DNA of 64,000 nt, from assembly GCF_009792355.1 (NCBI RefSeq), contig NZ_CP047045.1, positions 1,700,501-1,764,500 on the forward strand, read 5' to 3'. The position numbers and the translations under genes are program-made. The notes beneath the pieces were generated by a model. The model was not told where the DNA came from. It did not search any database and worked only from the letters and a program-made list of their open reading frames with translations. The stretch's first letter is position 1. The number at the start of each line of letters is the position of its first letter. Origin of the DNA: Terricaulis silvestris. GTDB lineage: Bacteria; Pseudomonadota; Alphaproteobacteria; Caulobacterales; Aquidulcibacteraceae. Of the stretch, positions 1-10,550 are shown in pieces.

Positions 1-60
1 CGCTGATCTCGGGATGGCGATGTGACCGATGCTTCTGGCAGAATTGGGCGAGGGCGTTTC

Positions 61-3000
61 CTAATCGCTGACCCTGAAGTGATATGTGCCGGACCCGATG
101 CTGATTTCTATCTCGTGATCGAGGCGACGCTCAATACGCATGTCGGTTCGTCGATCAACGAGGCGGCCGCCTTCTCGCACGATCGCACTTGGTCGCGCGG
201 GTACCGAGACGACAGCTTCGGTGTTTGCCGGAATGGTTACATCGAGATGGAGTGTCAAATCGGAATGTTGCCACCAAGCGGTGGAGATCCTCCCGACGAC
301 AGAGTCATAATCCGCGCCGCCGCGCCTCACGCGAGGGTTCAGCACTGGGCGAACGGCGATTTTCTTAAAGCCGGGCTCCAATGCGTGGACGCCCGCAACG
401 CGGCGAAAAAGAAATCCGCACACAGACCCTAGAGCGGGGTGATTGTAGGAGTTCATGGCGAGATTGCCTTGGTCTCCGTTCCAGCGCTCCCAAATGGTCG
501 TGGCGCCTTTTGCGATCATGTATCCCCACGATGGGTAATCGGTGCGGAGTAAAAGGTCATAGGCGAGATCAGAGTAACCCGCGTCGACGAGTACGTCTAA
601 AATGTGCGCCGTTCCGAAAATGCCAGTCGTCATCAGCGTGCCGCGCACGCGTATGTTGTCAGCCAATCGTTCCGCCGCAATCGCCCTCAGCCCCTCTGGT
701 ACAAGCCCGTATTGGAGCGCCAGGACATAGCTAGTTTGGCTCCCATTGCCGATTATACCGTCAGGCCCCACAAAGGCGGCGATGAATGCGGAGCGGATAT
801 GCGCGTGTAGGCGTTGAAGGTTGTCGGCGTCATCGATGCGTCCAATGGCTGTCGCCATGCGGCCCATGCGCTCCGTAGCGCTTGCCCAATTGGCGGTGGC
901 GACGAGGTCGTAAGGGGTGGTGGGAACGTTGTCCTTTGTCGCATCCACTGCCAGCCAGTCGCCCATGTTGAATTGGGACCTCCAGATGTAGTCTGGGTTG
1001 GCTTGTTCGAGATACTGGAGGAAACGCGTCATGGCGCTCCAGTTTTCACGAATGATGTCGTTGTCGCCGTAACGACGCCAATTGGACCAGACGAATGTAA
1101 TGCTGGCGTCCGCCCAACCAGGCGCGCCCTCGACGAGCGTGTTGAACCTCGGGATCGCGCCGGGCGACAAAGCCGGAAGGTTGCCGTTTGGAGATTGATC
1201 TGTTCTGACGTCATCCAGTTGGCGGCGCGTGAACGCAGCGACGTCCATGTTGAACGCGGCAGCGTCATAGAAGACACTCGGGTCGGCCAACCAAGGCAGG
1301 CGCTCGTCGCGTTGGGGACAATCGGTGAAGACCCCCATGAGATTTGAACGCTGCGTCCACACCGCATTGCGCCAAATCTGTTGGATGAGTGCGTTGTCGG
1401 TGAAGAGGCGTCCCGTCACCGCGAGATCGCTGTGAACGACAATGCCTTCGACCGAATTCAGCGTCGGCAGCGTGGGCAGGCCGACTATCTGCACATACCG
1501 AAAACCATGATAGGTGAACTTGGGCTCGAAGGTTTCTCCGTTTGTATGCCCCGCCAATATGAAGACATCCAGCGCCTCAGCGCCACGGAGATTGGATTGA
1601 TCGACCTCGCCAGTTGCCGTGAGAAGTTCCGCAAAGCGAAGCTCAACACGTGCGCCGACCGGGCCTTTGGTGCGCAGGCGGCACCAACCTGCAAAATTCT
1701 GTCCGAAGTCGAATACGTAGACGCCCGGCGCCGGATTGGTCAGCTGCGTGGCCTTTAGTGTTTGCGTGGCGCGGATGGGTGGGCTGCATTGCGCCGCCAG
1801 CTCGCATGTCGGGCGATCGGCGGCCTCGGCGTAGGCCCAACGAGTATCGTCGAAATCAATTGTGTCCCATCCGGCTTGTTCGTAACGGCCGTCATAGACT
1901 TCCCCGTTATAGATTTCGGACCGGCGAATGGCGGAGTCGGAGGTACGCCAGTCGCAATCGGTATTGATCGTTTCTCGCAAGCCATCGTCATAGGTAAGCT
2001 CAAGCTGCGCCAAGATCCGGGATGGCGGCGCGCCCCACGGGTAACGTCCTCCAGGTGTGATCGGGCCAGCATACCAACCATCTCCAACGATGACGCCAAG
2101 GACATTAGAGCCGTCGTTGATCAACGGCGTGACGTCATAGGTGCGATATAACAAGCGCTTTCGGAAATCCGAGACCTCAGGCGTTAGCACTGCGTCGCCG
2201 ACGCGTTGGCCGTTAAGGCGAGCCTCAAGGAACCCGAGCGCTGTAGCGTAGAGGCGTGCGGATCGGATTGGCTTTTCGACGCGGAATTCCTTGCGCAGTA
2301 GAGCGGCCGGTTTAGCAGGCCAAGGCTCTCCCGCATTTTCCGACGAGGGGCGCGCAGGCATCCATGAAGCGTCGTCATAATCGAACCCGAACCAGCCGGG
2401 TTCCGCTTCGAGGTTTGTCGTCCAACCTGATGCGCCCGTCAGCCGAACCACGCTCCCGTCTATCGCATGGATCCGGACAAAGGGCGCCATGGCGGCGGCG
2501 CTGGATGATATCGATCCACTCATGCGATCATCAGTCGGCGCCATTTCGATCGCGAGAACGTGCTCGCCTGGCGACATTGGTCCGAGCGCCAATTCTTGCA
2601 TCGCCGGTCGCGTCGCTGCATATTGTTTTGGCGCAGTAAGGTCGACCGACGTCCCGTCAACCCGAACGCTGCGGAGCTGTTCGGTTATGCCCGTCCCAAC
2701 ATAGAACACGCCGTCCGATGAGGGCGTTCTGAGCGAGAATTTCAAACGGAAATAGCGAGGACGTTGATCGCGGGAGGTGTCTCCCCAAATCCAATGCAAG
2801 CCTGCGCGCCGATCAGCTCGGGCTACTTCGTCTTCGGCCGCAAGCCATGTGGCCGTCCAATCGGCAGGTTCGATTAAACCCATTTCCCACCAGCTTGCGG
2901 CGCTTGTTCTTGGCGGATCCTCCGCGCTTTCCCAAACCTGGACACGCCACCAGCATCGATCGCGTGAAGAGAGCGGGCGGCCCTCATATCTCACATCAAA

Positions 3001-3207
3001 GGAGCTGCTCGAATGGATGCGCCCGCTATCCCAAAAATCGCCATTATCCGCCATCAACGCCGCTTCGCTGCTGGCTACGACGATGCGATATGCGTATTGA
3101 TGAACATTGCGCCTATCCGACAGTAACTGCCAGGATAGGCGGGGGCGCGTGTTCGCTAAGCCCAGGGGGCAGTCTTGCAGGTCTACCTGGAGGCCGAGGA
3201 CTTTCAT
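61..3207 (-). CDS. GH78 alpha-L-rhamnosidase, cytoplasmic
   Basis: Inverting glycosidase that removes terminal alpha-L-rhamnose from glycosides or pectic oligosaccharides and so supplies the rhamnose pathway encoded just upstream. The 1048-residue product has the bacterial rhamnosidase N-terminal region (residues 1-300, beta-sandwich type), then the (alpha/alpha)6 barrel. The family signature DCPQRDERLPWLAD is at 629-642, giving the conserved acidic residues D629, E635 and D642. The GATTIWERW motif at 901-909 carries the second catalytic Glu (E907). A longer reading frame is open to 3495, but its first 96 codons overlap rhaI antisense-like composition and lack homology; family similarity begins at the ATG at 3207 (MKVLGLQVDL), 52 bases after the rhaI stop. 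No signal peptide. Last gene of the rhaEW-rhaI-GH78 unit. Assignment is firm; substrate is inferred. Confidence 0.93.
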   Translation of the reverse strand: MKVLGLQVDLQDCPLGLANTRPRLSWQLLSDRRNVHQYAYRIVVASSEAALMADNGDFWDSGRIHSSSSFDVRYEGRPLSSRDRCWWRVQVWESAEDPPRTSAASWWEMGLIEPADWTATWLAAEDEVARADRRAGLHWIWGDTSRDQRPRYFRLKFSLRTPSSDGVFYVGTGITEQLRSVRVDGTSVDLTAPKQYAATRPAMQELALGPMSPGEHVLAIEMAPTDDRMSGSISSSAAAMAPFVRIHAIDGSVVRLTGASGWTTNLEAEPGWFGFDYDDASWMPARPSSENAGEPWPAKPAALLRKEFRVEKPIRSARLYATALGFLEARLNGQRVGDAVLTPEVSDFRKRLLYRTYDVTPLINDGSNVLGVIVGDGWYAGPITPGGRYPWGAPPSRILAQLELTYDDGLRETINTDCDWRTSDSAIRRSEIYNGEVYDGRYEQAGWDTIDFDDTRWAYAEAADRPTCELAAQCSPPIRATQTLKATQLTNPAPGVYVFDFGQNFAGWCRLRTKGPVGARVELRFAELLTATGEVDQSNLRGAEALDVFILAGHTNGETFEPKFTYHGFRYVQIVGLPTLPTLNSVEGIVVHSDLAVTGRLFTDNALIQQIWRNAVWTQRSNLMGVFTDCPQRDERLPWLADPSVFYDAAAFNMDVAAFTRRQLDDVRTDQSPNGNLPALSPGAIPRFNTLVEGAPGWADASITFVWSNWRRYGDNDIIRENWSAMTRFLQYLEQANPDYIWRSQFNMGDWLAVDATKDNVPTTPYDLVATANWASATERMGRMATAIGRIDDADNLQRLHAHIRSAFIAAFVGPDGIIGNGSQTSYVLALQYGLVPEGLRAIAAERLADNIRVRGTLMTTGIFGTAHILDVLVDAGYSDLAYDLLLRTDYPSWGYMIAKGATTIWERWNGDQGNLAMNSYNHPALGSVCGFLFRRVAGVHALEPGFKKIAVRPVLNPRVRRGGADYDSVVGRISTAWWQHSDLTLHLDVTIPANTEAVVSVPARPSAIVREGGRLVDRRTDMRIERRLDHEIEISIGSGTYHFRVSD

Positions 3208-3259
3208 GTCTGCCGATCGTTGGTCTAGCGGCGACCGCGTCACCCAATTTCTCCCGCTC

Positions 3260-4558
3260 TCATACGATACCTGGTGCGGCGGACGCACGTCGCCGTTCTT
3301 GCGCCTTGCGATCGCGCCAACCGCTTTTGCGGTAGAGCGCGATTGGATCAGCGGCGCCGCCGGCTTCCACGCGGGCGAGCGCGAGCAGTGGCCTGACATC
3401 ATGGTTGTAGGCGCGCCGCAGGGTTTGGAAGGCGGCCATGACGTCGTTTGCGTCTTGCGCGGCGGCCAGCTCATCACGATTGACGACGAGCGCATGTGTG
3501 AAGGCGGCGGCGATAGCTTCCGCGCTCGAGAGCAGGCTTTCTATCGGATCAGTTATATTGTGCGATTGATCGATCATGTAGGCCGGATGAAAACGCGCGC
3601 TATTGCGTGCTTCGGCTTCCACGAGTTCATTGAAGATTAGAAAGAGCTGGTGGGGATTGATCGAGCCGGAATCCAGGTCGTCATCGCCATACTTCGAATC
3701 ATTGAAATGGAAACCGCCGAGTTTTCCCGCGGCATCCAGCCGGGCGACGATTTGCTCGATGTTGACGTTGGGAGCGTGGTGTCCGAGATCAATGAGGCAT
3801 TGCGCTTTGGGCCCGAGTTCTTGAGCAGCGAGGAGGCTTGAGCCCCAATCAGAGATGACGGTGGAATAGAACGCCGGTTCGTAAAGTTTGTGCTCCAGCA
3901 GCATGAACCAATCGTTTGGCAGCGCACTGTAGATCTGGGCGGCGCTGTCGAGATAGCGGTCGAAGGATTTCGAGAGGCTTTGCTGGCCTGGGAAATTGGC
4001 GCCATCGCCGATCCAGACGGTGAGCGCCTTAGAGCCGAGTTTCCGGCCAATCTCTATGCATGCGAGATTGTGTTCGATGGCTTGGTCACGCGTTGGCGCT
4101 TGCGTGTGTGTAAGCGAACCGTAACGATAGGAACGCTTCTGATCGGATTGATCCTGAAAAGTATTTGAATTTACCGCGTCGAAGCCTAGGCCGAGCGCGG
4201 CGGCTTTGTCTTTTAGCGCGGCCGGGTCTTCGGTCCAGTCCCACGGAAAATGCGGTGAGACGCGCGGGGTGTTGCGGCCAAGTTGTTGAACTACGGCGCA
4301 ATCTTCGAGCTTCTCGTCGATGTTGGTCGGTTCGCCGGGCATCGGAAATTTCGCAAAGCGCGTGCCGCCGACGCCCGCGCCCCACGTCGGCGTTGCAAGT
4401 TCCAGTCGTTTGACGCGTTGTTTGATCTTGTCGGCATCAACGCCGCTGCGGCTCAGGCGGCGCTTCAGATGATCGTAATCGTCTTCCAGCACTTCCCTAT
4501 GCGCTGTGTTGTGGCTTTCGATCAGTTCCATGGCGATGGGCAGATCGGGCGCGATCAT
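3260..4558 (-). CDS. rhaI: L-rhamnose isomerase, RhaI type
   Basis: Converts L-rhamnose to L-rhamnulose in the cytoplasm. The 432-residue length and sequence fit the Pseudomonas stutzeri/Gram-positive-type isomerase (RhaI), a xylose-isomerase-like TIM barrel, not E. coli RhaA. Visible active-site blocks are LLEHKLYEPAFY, CLIDLGHHAPN and GFHFNDSKYGDDDLDSGSINP-like segments, which supply the Glu, Asp, His and Asp metal ligands of this family. The ATG at 4558 is preceded by a strong GGGAGG ribosome site that lies in the 11-base gap after rhaEW, so the two genes are co-transcribed. The operon is probably controlled from the motif at 6711-6723. Confidence 0.93.
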   Translation of the reverse strand: MIAPDLPIAMELIESHNTAHREVLEDDYDHLKRRLSRSGVDADKIKQRVKRLELATPTWGAGVGGTRFAKFPMPGEPTNIDEKLEDCAVVQQLGRNTPRVSPHFPWDWTEDPAALKDKAAALGLGFDAVNSNTFQDQSDQKRSYRYGSLTHTQAPTRDQAIEHNLACIEIGRKLGSKALTVWIGDGANFPGQQSLSKSFDRYLDSAAQIYSALPNDWFMLLEHKLYEPAFYSTVISDWGSSLLAAQELGPKAQCLIDLGHHAPNVNIEQIVARLDAAGKLGGFHFNDSKYGDDDLDSGSINPHQLFLIFNELVEAEARNSARFHPAYMIDQSHNITDPIESLLSSAEAIAAAFTHALVVNRDELAAAQDANDVMAAFQTLRRAYNHDVRPLLALARVEAGGAADPIALYRKSGWRDRKAQERRRASAAPGIV

Positions 4559-4569
4559 GTACGCCTCCC

Positions 4570-6672
4570 TTACCGAACGAACGCTTGCGCGTTGCCGGCG
4601 TCAACATTGATCACGTTGCCGGTGGATTTTGCTGAGGCGTCTCCCGCGAAGAACAATACAGCCTCCGCAATGTCTTCGGGTAATACGTTGAGTTTCAGCA
4701 TTGAACGTTTGCGGTAATGCTCTTCCAATTCCTCGCCGGAATCGACGCCGTAGGCGGCCGCACGTTGCTGGCGCCACTCGCCATCCCAAATGCGTGAGCC
4801 GCGGATCACCGCGTCGGGATTGACGACGTTGACCCGAATACCGGCTTCGGCGCCCTCCAGCGCCAAGCAGCGAGCCAAATGCACCGCAGCGGCTTTAGCC
4901 GAAGCATAAGCGGATGCATTAGGCGTCGCCGCCAATGCATTCTTTGAACCGATGAAAATGATCGATCCCCGATTTCGGCGCATCAAGGGGAAGGCGGCGC
5001 GCGCGGACAGAAAATAGCCCTGGGCGAGGACGTCGTAATTCTGTTTCCAGAGCGCCACACTTGTCTCTTCGATCGGTGCGGAGGAGGCGAGGCCCGCGTT
5101 CGCGACCATAATGTCGAGGCCGCCGAAAGCGCGCACCGCCACGTCGAAGGCCGCCTGTACCTGAAGTTCATCAGTGACGTCGCAAACGGCGGAAGCGACG
5201 ACATCTTTGCCGAATTGTTGTACGAGAGCGGCGTGCATCGCCTCTAGCGCTGTTGCGTCGCGGTCGACGAGCGTGACGCATGCGCCTTCGTCTAAAAGCC
5301 GTGTTGCGGTCGCAGCGCCGATGCCACCGGCTGCGCCCGTGACGAGCGCCGCTTTGCCGGCCAGCGGCTTAGGTTTTGGCATACGCTGCAGCTTGGCTTC
5401 TTCTAGCGTCCAATATTCGATGGCGTAGGCTTCGCTTTCAGGCAGGCCCACATACACACCGGTGGCCTCGGCGCCGCGCATCACATTGATAGCGTTGGCG
5501 TAGAATTCACCCGCTAAGCGCGCGGTGGTTTTGTCGCCGGCGAACGTGAAGCGCCCAACGCCCGGTAACAAAATCACCACCGGATTTGGATCGCGCATGG
5601 CCGGATCGCCTGGCTTGGCGTTGCGGTCATAATAAGCGCGATAGTTGCAGCGATAGGCTTCCAAGGCTTCATTCAAATAGCCCTCTGAATCGGCCTTCGC
5701 CGGATCAAGCGCGAGCGGGGCAATCTTCGTGCGCAGAAAATGATCAGGGCAGGATGTGCCGACTGCAGCGAGGCGCTGGAATTCCTTTGAGCCCACGAAT
5801 TCCAAGGTTTCCGCATCGTCGCTGAAATGACCAATGCGACCACGTGCGCCAGCCATCAGGCCGCGTAGTCGCGGCATCAACTTTATGGCGGCGGCCTCGC
5901 GCTCCGCCGGTCCCAGCGCGGTCACAACTTCGCCGCCGAACGCGGGTGCCTTGGCGAGCTTGGCGTTCAAATACGTCGCGGCGCGCGCAATGAGGTCGAT
6001 CGTATTTTCGTAGCACGTCTTGGCGCTGTCGCCCCAGCAGATGATGCCGTGCCCGGCGAGCATGACGCCGCGCAGGTGCGGGTGGTATCGCACATAGTCA
6101 CGCAGATCGACACCCAGCTGGAACCCTGGCCTACGCCAAGCAAGCCAGCCAACTTGGCCCTCATATATCTCCTCAGTGGATTGTTCGCCGCCGGATGACG
6201 CCGCCAGCGCAATCACAGCATCGGGATGGACATGATCCACATGTTCAAAAGGCAATAGCGCGTGCAAAGGCGTATCGATCGATGCGGCACGCGTATTCAA
6301 ATTGAAGGTGCAGTGCGGCAGCAGGGCCACCATCTCGTCCTCCAAATGGAAGCCACGATAGAGCCCTTCGAGCTGCACGAGTTTGTCGAGGTAGAGCGTC
6401 GCGAAGCCGTCTCGCTTCATCGATCCGATGTCGCCGCCCGAACCCTTCACCCAAAGGACACGGGCGTTCGCGCCTGTCAGGGGATCGGTATTGGTAAGTT
6501 TCGCCGACGTGTTGCCGCCGCCGAAATTTGTGACCGTGAGATCCGAGCCAAGCAGGTTGGAGCGGTAAAGCAGCAAGTCTGCCGCGGAAAGTGAAGCGGC
6601 CTTCTCGTCGGACCAGCGACTAGTGGGGACGGCGAAGGCAATACCTCCGCGGCATCGAGCGGTATCGGACAT
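4570..6672 (-). CDS. rhaEW: Bifunctional rhamnulose-1-phosphate aldolase / lactaldehyde dehydrogenase
   Basis: A 700-residue fusion. The N-terminal two thirds is a class II (zinc) aldolase that splits L-rhamnulose 1-phosphate into dihydroxyacetone phosphate and L-lactaldehyde; the zinc site shows as HVDHVHPDA and a later GHGIICWGD. The C-terminal third is a short-chain dehydrogenase with TGAAGGIGAA cofactor loop, VANAGLA and YASAK catalytic motif, which oxidises lactaldehyde to L-lactate. This aldolase-SDR fusion is known from alphaproteobacteria and Bacillus (also called RhaD in rhizobia). It begins at the ATG at 6672, divergent from the kinase at 6755, with a candidate operator at 6711-6723 between them. 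The L-lactate product can be used by the dehydrogenase at 8176. Confidence 0.94.
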   Translation of the reverse strand: MSDTARCRGGIAFAVPTSRWSDEKAASLSAADLLLYRSNLLGSDLTVTNFGGGNTSAKLTNTDPLTGANARVLWVKGSGGDIGSMKRDGFATLYLDKLVQLEGLYRGFHLEDEMVALLPHCTFNLNTRAASIDTPLHALLPFEHVDHVHPDAVIALAASSGGEQSTEEIYEGQVGWLAWRRPGFQLGVDLRDYVRYHPHLRGVMLAGHGIICWGDSAKTCYENTIDLIARAATYLNAKLAKAPAFGGEVVTALGPAEREAAAIKLMPRLRGLMAGARGRIGHFSDDAETLEFVGSKEFQRLAAVGTSCPDHFLRTKIAPLALDPAKADSEGYLNEALEAYRCNYRAYYDRNAKPGDPAMRDPNPVVILLPGVGRFTFAGDKTTARLAGEFYANAINVMRGAEATGVYVGLPESEAYAIEYWTLEEAKLQRMPKPKPLAGKAALVTGAAGGIGAATATRLLDEGACVTLVDRDATALEAMHAALVQQFGKDVVASAVCDVTDELQVQAAFDVAVRAFGGLDIMVANAGLASSAPIEETSVALWKQNYDVLAQGYFLSARAAFPLMRRNRGSIIFIGSKNALAATPNASAYASAKAAAVHLARCLALEGAEAGIRVNVVNPDAVIRGSRIWDGEWRQQRAAAYGVDSGEELEEHYRKRSMLKLNVLPEDIAEAVLFFAGDASAKSTGNVINVDAGNAQAFVR

Positions 6673-6710
6673 ATGTTTCGTCTACCAAGCGGACAGCCAT
6701 GATGACAAGC

Positions 6711-6723
6711 ATCTAAGATATCA
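6711..6723 (-). promoter_or_regulatory. Candidate GntR operator in the rhaEW / rhamnulokinase divergent promoter
   Basis: ATCTAAGATATCA on the plus strand, which reads TGATATCTTAGAT on the minus strand. It is one of five near-identical sites in the window (others at 12063, 18606, 37606 and 45289). The core ATCTNAGAT is palindromic. It lies 39 bases before the rhaEW start and 31 bases before the kinase start, a position suited to controlling both. Binding by the GntR protein encoded at 36835-37623 is inferred from the copy at that gene's own start. Confidence 0.6.
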
Positions 6724-6754
6724 GTAAGGAAGGGGGTGTTGTAAAGGATGCTGT

Positions 6755-8179
6755 ATGGCCGGGGACTGCGTGCTCGTCCTCGACGTGGGTAAGAGCAACA
6801 CGAAGCTCACCCTTTGGACCGCAGCGGGACGCCGTCTGGCAGGTCGCGTTCGGCCAAATTCGAGCGTGCGGGCGCCGACCCATGCCGCCCTTGATGTTGA
6901 GGGTATCGAGAGCTGGCTCGAGGGCTCGCTCGCCGAGCTTTCCGAAATCGCCGATGTCGGGTTCATCGTTCCTGTTGCGCATGGCGCGGCGGCCGCTCTG
7001 CTCGACGGTGATCAATTGGCGTTGCCGCCGGCGTGCTATGAGGAGTTTCCCCCGCCGCCGCTTTACGCCGAATATGATGCGCTGCGCGATCCCTTCGTCG
7101 ACACCGGATCCCCACGATTCCCTGAAGGGCTGAACCTCGGCGCTCAGCTCTATCGGTTGGAAACCCTCGCGCCGCAGATTTGGCCGAGCGCGGGCGTACT
7201 TGTCACCTATCCGCAGTATTGGGCTTGGCGCCTATCAGGTATTGCTTCGACGGAGGTCACCAGTCTCGGCTGTCACTCGGATTTGTGGCGCCCCTTTGAG
7301 CGTCGCTTTTCCAATCTCGCGGTGAAGCGCGGATGGGCGGAGCGATTTGCGCCCCTCCGTGACGCGCGCGAAATATTAGGTCCAATCACGCGTGAGTGGG
7401 CGCATCGCACGGGTTTGCCTTCCGATTGCCAAGTGCTGTGTGGGGTTCACGATAGCAATGCCGCTTTCCACGGAGCGCGCGCGCATAGCGAACTCGCCGG
7501 CCGGGATGTCACGGTGATTTCGACGGGCACTTGGTTTGTCGCGATGCGCGCCCCGGCCCCGGAATCACCATTTGACCCTGGGCGGCTCTGCCCCGAGCGC
7601 GACACGCTGCTCAATGTGGATATCGACGGCAATCCAGCGCCTTCCGCCCGCTTCATGGGCGGCCGCGAGGTCGAGTTCTTAGTTGGTGGAGACGACAGTC
7701 CGCTCCGCGCCCCGGACTTTGTCCGCGATGTGGCGCCTAAAGCCATCTGCGACGTGCTGGTTAGCGGCAGCATGATAGCGCCCACTTTTGCACGCGGCGT
7801 GGGACCCTTCCCTAAACGGGAGGGACGCTGGGAAGGCCCAGAACTCAAGGGCGCAGCGCGTCGCGCTGCCGTCGGGCTCTATCTCGCACTCGTCGCGGAC
7901 GCCTCGCTTTCGCTCATTGGTGCGTGCGATGCGATCGTGGTGGAGGGGCGCTTTGCAGAAGATGCAAGTTTTATCGGCATGCTCGCATCGCTTCGTTCCG
8001 ATGCCGACGTGTACATCACGACTTCCAACGATGCGCTGGCGTTTGGAGCGCAACGCCTCGTCAATGACGCTCTAACGCCGCCTGAAGCGCTCAAAAAAGC
8101 GTCGCCTCTGCCCTATGAGGTGGGCGCTTATGCGTCGAGATGGAAGCATGCGCTCGTGGGGGGCAGAGAACGGGCATGA
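6755..8179 (+). CDS. FGGY-family kinase, probable L-rhamnulokinase
   Basis: Probably phosphorylates L-rhamnulose with ATP to give the substrate of RhaEW. The 474-residue protein has the FGGY N-terminal phosphate loop DVGKSNTK (residues 10-17), the catalytic-Asp motif GVHDSNAAF near residue 230, and an STGTW ATP-binding segment typical of sugar kinases. The start at 6755 is supported by AAAGGA seven bases upstream; an ATG at 6748 is out of frame. Rhamnulokinase is chosen over fuculokinase because of the divergent rhaEW-rhaI genes, not from sequence alone. Its stop overlaps the next start (ATGA at 8176). Confidence 0.85.
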   Translation: MAGDCVLVLDVGKSNTKLTLWTAAGRRLAGRVRPNSSVRAPTHAALDVEGIESWLEGSLAELSEIADVGFIVPVAHGAAAALLDGDQLALPPACYEEFPPPPLYAEYDALRDPFVDTGSPRFPEGLNLGAQLYRLETLAPQIWPSAGVLVTYPQYWAWRLSGIASTEVTSLGCHSDLWRPFERRFSNLAVKRGWAERFAPLRDAREILGPITREWAHRTGLPSDCQVLCGVHDSNAAFHGARAHSELAGRDVTVISTGTWFVAMRAPAPESPFDPGRLCPERDTLLNVDIDGNPAPSARFMGGREVEFLVGGDDSPLRAPDFVRDVAPKAICDVLVSGSMIAPTFARGVGPFPKREGRWEGPELKGAARRAAVGLYLALVADASLSLIGACDAIVVEGRFAEDASFIGMLASLRSDADVYITTSNDALAFGAQRLVNDALTPPEALKKASPLPYEVGAYASRWKHALVGGRERA

Positions 8180-9432
8180 TAGCGGCATCGATCTCGGATT
8201 ATCGCGAACTCGCCCGTAGAAGGCTGCCACGCTTCCTTTTCGACTATATCGACGGTGGCTCATGCGGCGAGGAGACGCTTCGGCGCAATCGTCAAGACCT
8301 CATGGAGGTCACGCTCCGCCAGCGCGTGCTGCGGGACGTCTCCCAAATCGACTTGAGCACGACATTGCTTGGCCAACATTTGTCCTTGCCGGTTGCCTTG
8401 GGGCCGATCGGGCTTGCGGGGATAAACGCAAGACGTGGCGAAGTGCAGGCTGCGCGCGCCGCGGAGGCCGCTGGCGTACCATTTACACTCTCAACCGTCG
8501 GCGTCTGTTCATTGCAAGAGGTCAGCGCCGGGATCGCTAAGCCCTTCTGGTTTCAGCTCTACATGATCCGCGATCGCGGTTTCATGAGCGAATTGCTGGC
8601 GCAAGCGGAAACGGCGCAATGCAGTGCGCTGGTGTTCACCGTCGACATGCCCGTGCCGGGCGCGCGTTATCGCGATGTGCGTTCAGGCCTTGCTGGTGCG
8701 CCGGGCCTTCGAGGTCAGTTGCGCCGGTTCGCCCAGGCCATGACGCGTCCATCGTGGGCATGGGACGTGGGGGTGTGCGGAGGCCCCCACAACCTTGGCA
8801 ATGTCGCACCAGTTCTCGAAGGCCGGAGCGGCGTGGAAGACTTCTTTACGTGGATGCGCGACAATTTCGATCCTTCCGTCAACTGGTCGGACCTCGAATG
8901 GGTGCGGGCACGATGGCGCGGACCGCTGATACTGAAGGGTATCCTCGATCCAGAAGATGCGGCGGCGGCCGCGCACATGGGCGCTGACGCTATCGTTGTC
9001 TCCAATCATGGCGGCCGCCAACTGGACGGCGTGAGTTCAAGCGCACGCGCACTTCCACGCATTGCTGATAAAGTTGGAGACAGCCTCACAATCCTGGCCG
9101 ATGGCGGCGTCCGTTCTGGCCTTGATGTCGTGCGTATGCTCGCTCTCGGCGCTAGGTGCGTCTTGCTCGGTCGCGCTTGGGCACATGCGTTAGGCGCGCG
9201 CGGCGAGCGAGGCGTCGCTCATGTGTTGGACATCATCGGCAAGGAAATGCGTGTGGCAATGTCCCTATCCGGGGTGACCCGTGTCGACCAAATCACGTGC
9301 GAGATCGTCGACGACGTCGCGCGGTGTGACATGCGGCGCGAGATCACGAAGCGCCTGAGAGACGTGCGTAGAGGGGAACCTTGGGCAGGGCGCGCGTCGC
9401 GGCCCGAGAGTTCGAACGATACTGATGCTTGA
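8176..9432 (+). CDS. lldD: FMN-dependent L-lactate / 2-hydroxyacid dehydrogenase
   Basis: Oxidises an L-2-hydroxyacid, most likely L-lactate, to the ketoacid. The 418-residue protein starts at the ATG overlapping the kinase stop; a longer frame is open upstream but lies inside the kinase gene. Family landmarks are FDYIDGG near the N-terminus, [12 protein letters not shown], the active-site [10 protein letters not shown] with the catalytic His at about residue 278, and [10 protein letters not shown] for FMN phosphate binding. Co-transcription with the kinase and the production of L-lactate by RhaEW make L-lactate to pyruvate the obvious role. A paralogue lies at 21646-22905. Confidence 0.88.
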   Translation: MIAASISDYRELARRRLPRFLFDYIDGGSCGEETLRRNRQDLMEVTLRQRVLRDVSQIDLSTTLLGQHLSLPVALGPIGLAGINARRGEVQAARAAEAAGVPFTLSTVGVCSLQEVSAGIAKPFWFQLYMIRDRGFMSELLAQAETAQCSALVFTVDMPVPGARYRDVRSGLAGAPGLRGQLRRFAQAMTRPSWAWDVGVCGGPHNLGNVAPVLEGRSGVEDFFTWMRDNFDPSVNWSDLEWVRARWRGPLILKGILDPEDAAAAAHMGADAIVVSNHGGRQLDGVSSSARALPRIADKVGDSLTILADGGVRSGLDVVRMLALGARCVLLGRAWAHALGARGERGVAHVLDIIGKEMRVAMSLSGVTRVDQITCEIVDDVARCDMRREITKRLRDVRRGEPWAGRASRPESSNDTDA

Positions 9433-9443
9433 AAGGGTGTAAT

Positions 9444-10550
9444 ATGCATTCGAACGGCAAAGAGGCGTCCGCAATGGCGGCAAGCGGATCCGGCTCACCG
9501 CCGTCAGGAATTGTTGGGCCGTCCACACAAGCTTCGGCGGATATATGTATCCAGAATACCGACTGGGGCCGGATTCGCGGTTTCAATTACCACCCAAGTT
9601 ACGCAACAAATCTGATCGAAATTTGGGATCGATTTGATCCGGCAATTATCGCCATCGAGTTGGCGCGAGGGAAGCAGTATTTTCCCAGCATCAATGCGTT
9701 GCGATGGTGGTTGTCATGGGACGCGTTTTTGCGCGACCCGTCGGCTTTCCTCGAGAAGGTCCGAGACATCATTGCATTGTCCGAAGCGATCGGATGCCGC
9801 GTGATGCCCGTGCTTTTCAATCGGACGCATTTGCCGCCGCTGGATTTTGGAAGCATTTATATCGACCATTTCCTTCCAGGCAGCTTCCTCAACCAAGAAG
9901 GCATGTTCAACGACTACATCGACAGTCTGGTCGGAGAGTTCGCGGGCGATCCACGCATTTTGGCGTGGGACTTATGCAATGAGCCGTTTTGGTATGCAGA
10001 TCGGCCGATGCAAAAGCGCGATGGAACGATGTTTCCTGGTGTCCACCACAGCATCGCGGACGCCGAAGCGAGCTGGCTCTCATCCATTTTTGAGAGATGC
10101 AAACGCCAACAACCGAGCGCGCCTTTGACAGTCGGGGCATGGGCGAATGCATCATTGCACCGTGTGAACGATTATTCGGATGTGCTCTCCATGCATTGCT
10201 ATTACAATCCCGGTGAGGAGAGCGCAGCCCAAACGAGCGTGGATCAATCCGCCTTTGAGCAGAGCTTGGATGATAGCCTTGCATTTGCGAAAAAGGTTGG
10301 AAAACCGCTGTTCGTAACAGAGTGCTGCTGGGGCAATCTGAATGACGCGATGCGTGTCCGCCGCGCCGGCGTTGAGCTCGCCCAGTTAAGCAGGCGAGGG
10401 CTCGGGTTCATGGCTTACGTAATGCATCATTCGCGGATGCCAGATTCCCATGGTCGGGACGGAGGCCCCGTGGGTATGCCGCAGGATCTGAGCTTTATTG
10501 ATGCAAATGGACGCCTGCGCCCAGGGCACGAGTTTTTTAATGCCTTCTAG
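9444..10550 (+). CDS. GH5-like clan GH-A glycoside hydrolase
   Basis: A 368-residue TIM-barrel protein resembling cellulase/mannanase-type GH5 relatives. The two expected glutamates are visible: the acid/base in WDLCNEPFW and the nucleophile in FVTECCWG. GFNYHPSYA near the N-terminus and the C-terminal LRPGHEFF also suit this clan. The ATG at 9444 follows GAAAGGG with good spacing; the frame opens earlier at a TTG. The first 35 residues are Ser/Gly/Pro-rich and show no hydrophobic signal core, so a cytoplasmic location is likely. Substrate cannot be told. It is the third gene of the kinase-lldD unit. Confidence 0.75.
   Translation: MHSNGKEASAMAASGSGSPPSGIVGPSTQASADICIQNTDWGRIRGFNYHPSYATNLIEIWDRFDPAIIAIELARGKQYFPSINALRWWLSWDAFLRDPSAFLEKVRDIIALSEAIGCRVMPVLFNRTHLPPLDFGSIYIDHFLPGSFLNQEGMFNDYIDSLVGEFAGDPRILAWDLCNEPFWYADRPMQKRDGTMFPGVHHSIADAEASWLSSIFERCKRQQPSAPLTVGAWANASLHRVNDYSDVLSMHCYYNPGEESAAQTSVDQSAFEQSLDDSLAFAKKVGKPLFVTECCWGNLNDAMRVRRAGVELAQLSRRGLGFMAYVMHHSRMPDSHGRDGGPVGMPQDLSFIDANGRLRPGHEFFNAF

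Noticed and set aside
3107-3640. 177-codon plus-strand open frame, and the 96-codon N-terminal extension of GH78 to 3495
   Set aside because: Both overlap rhaI. GH78 homology starts at 3207 and rhaI is complete to 3260.
6755-8179. Naming the kinase L-fuculokinase
   Set aside because: The FGGY family does not separate these by motif alone, and the rhamnose genes beside it favour rhamnulokinase. No fucose isomerase or fuculose aldolase is present.
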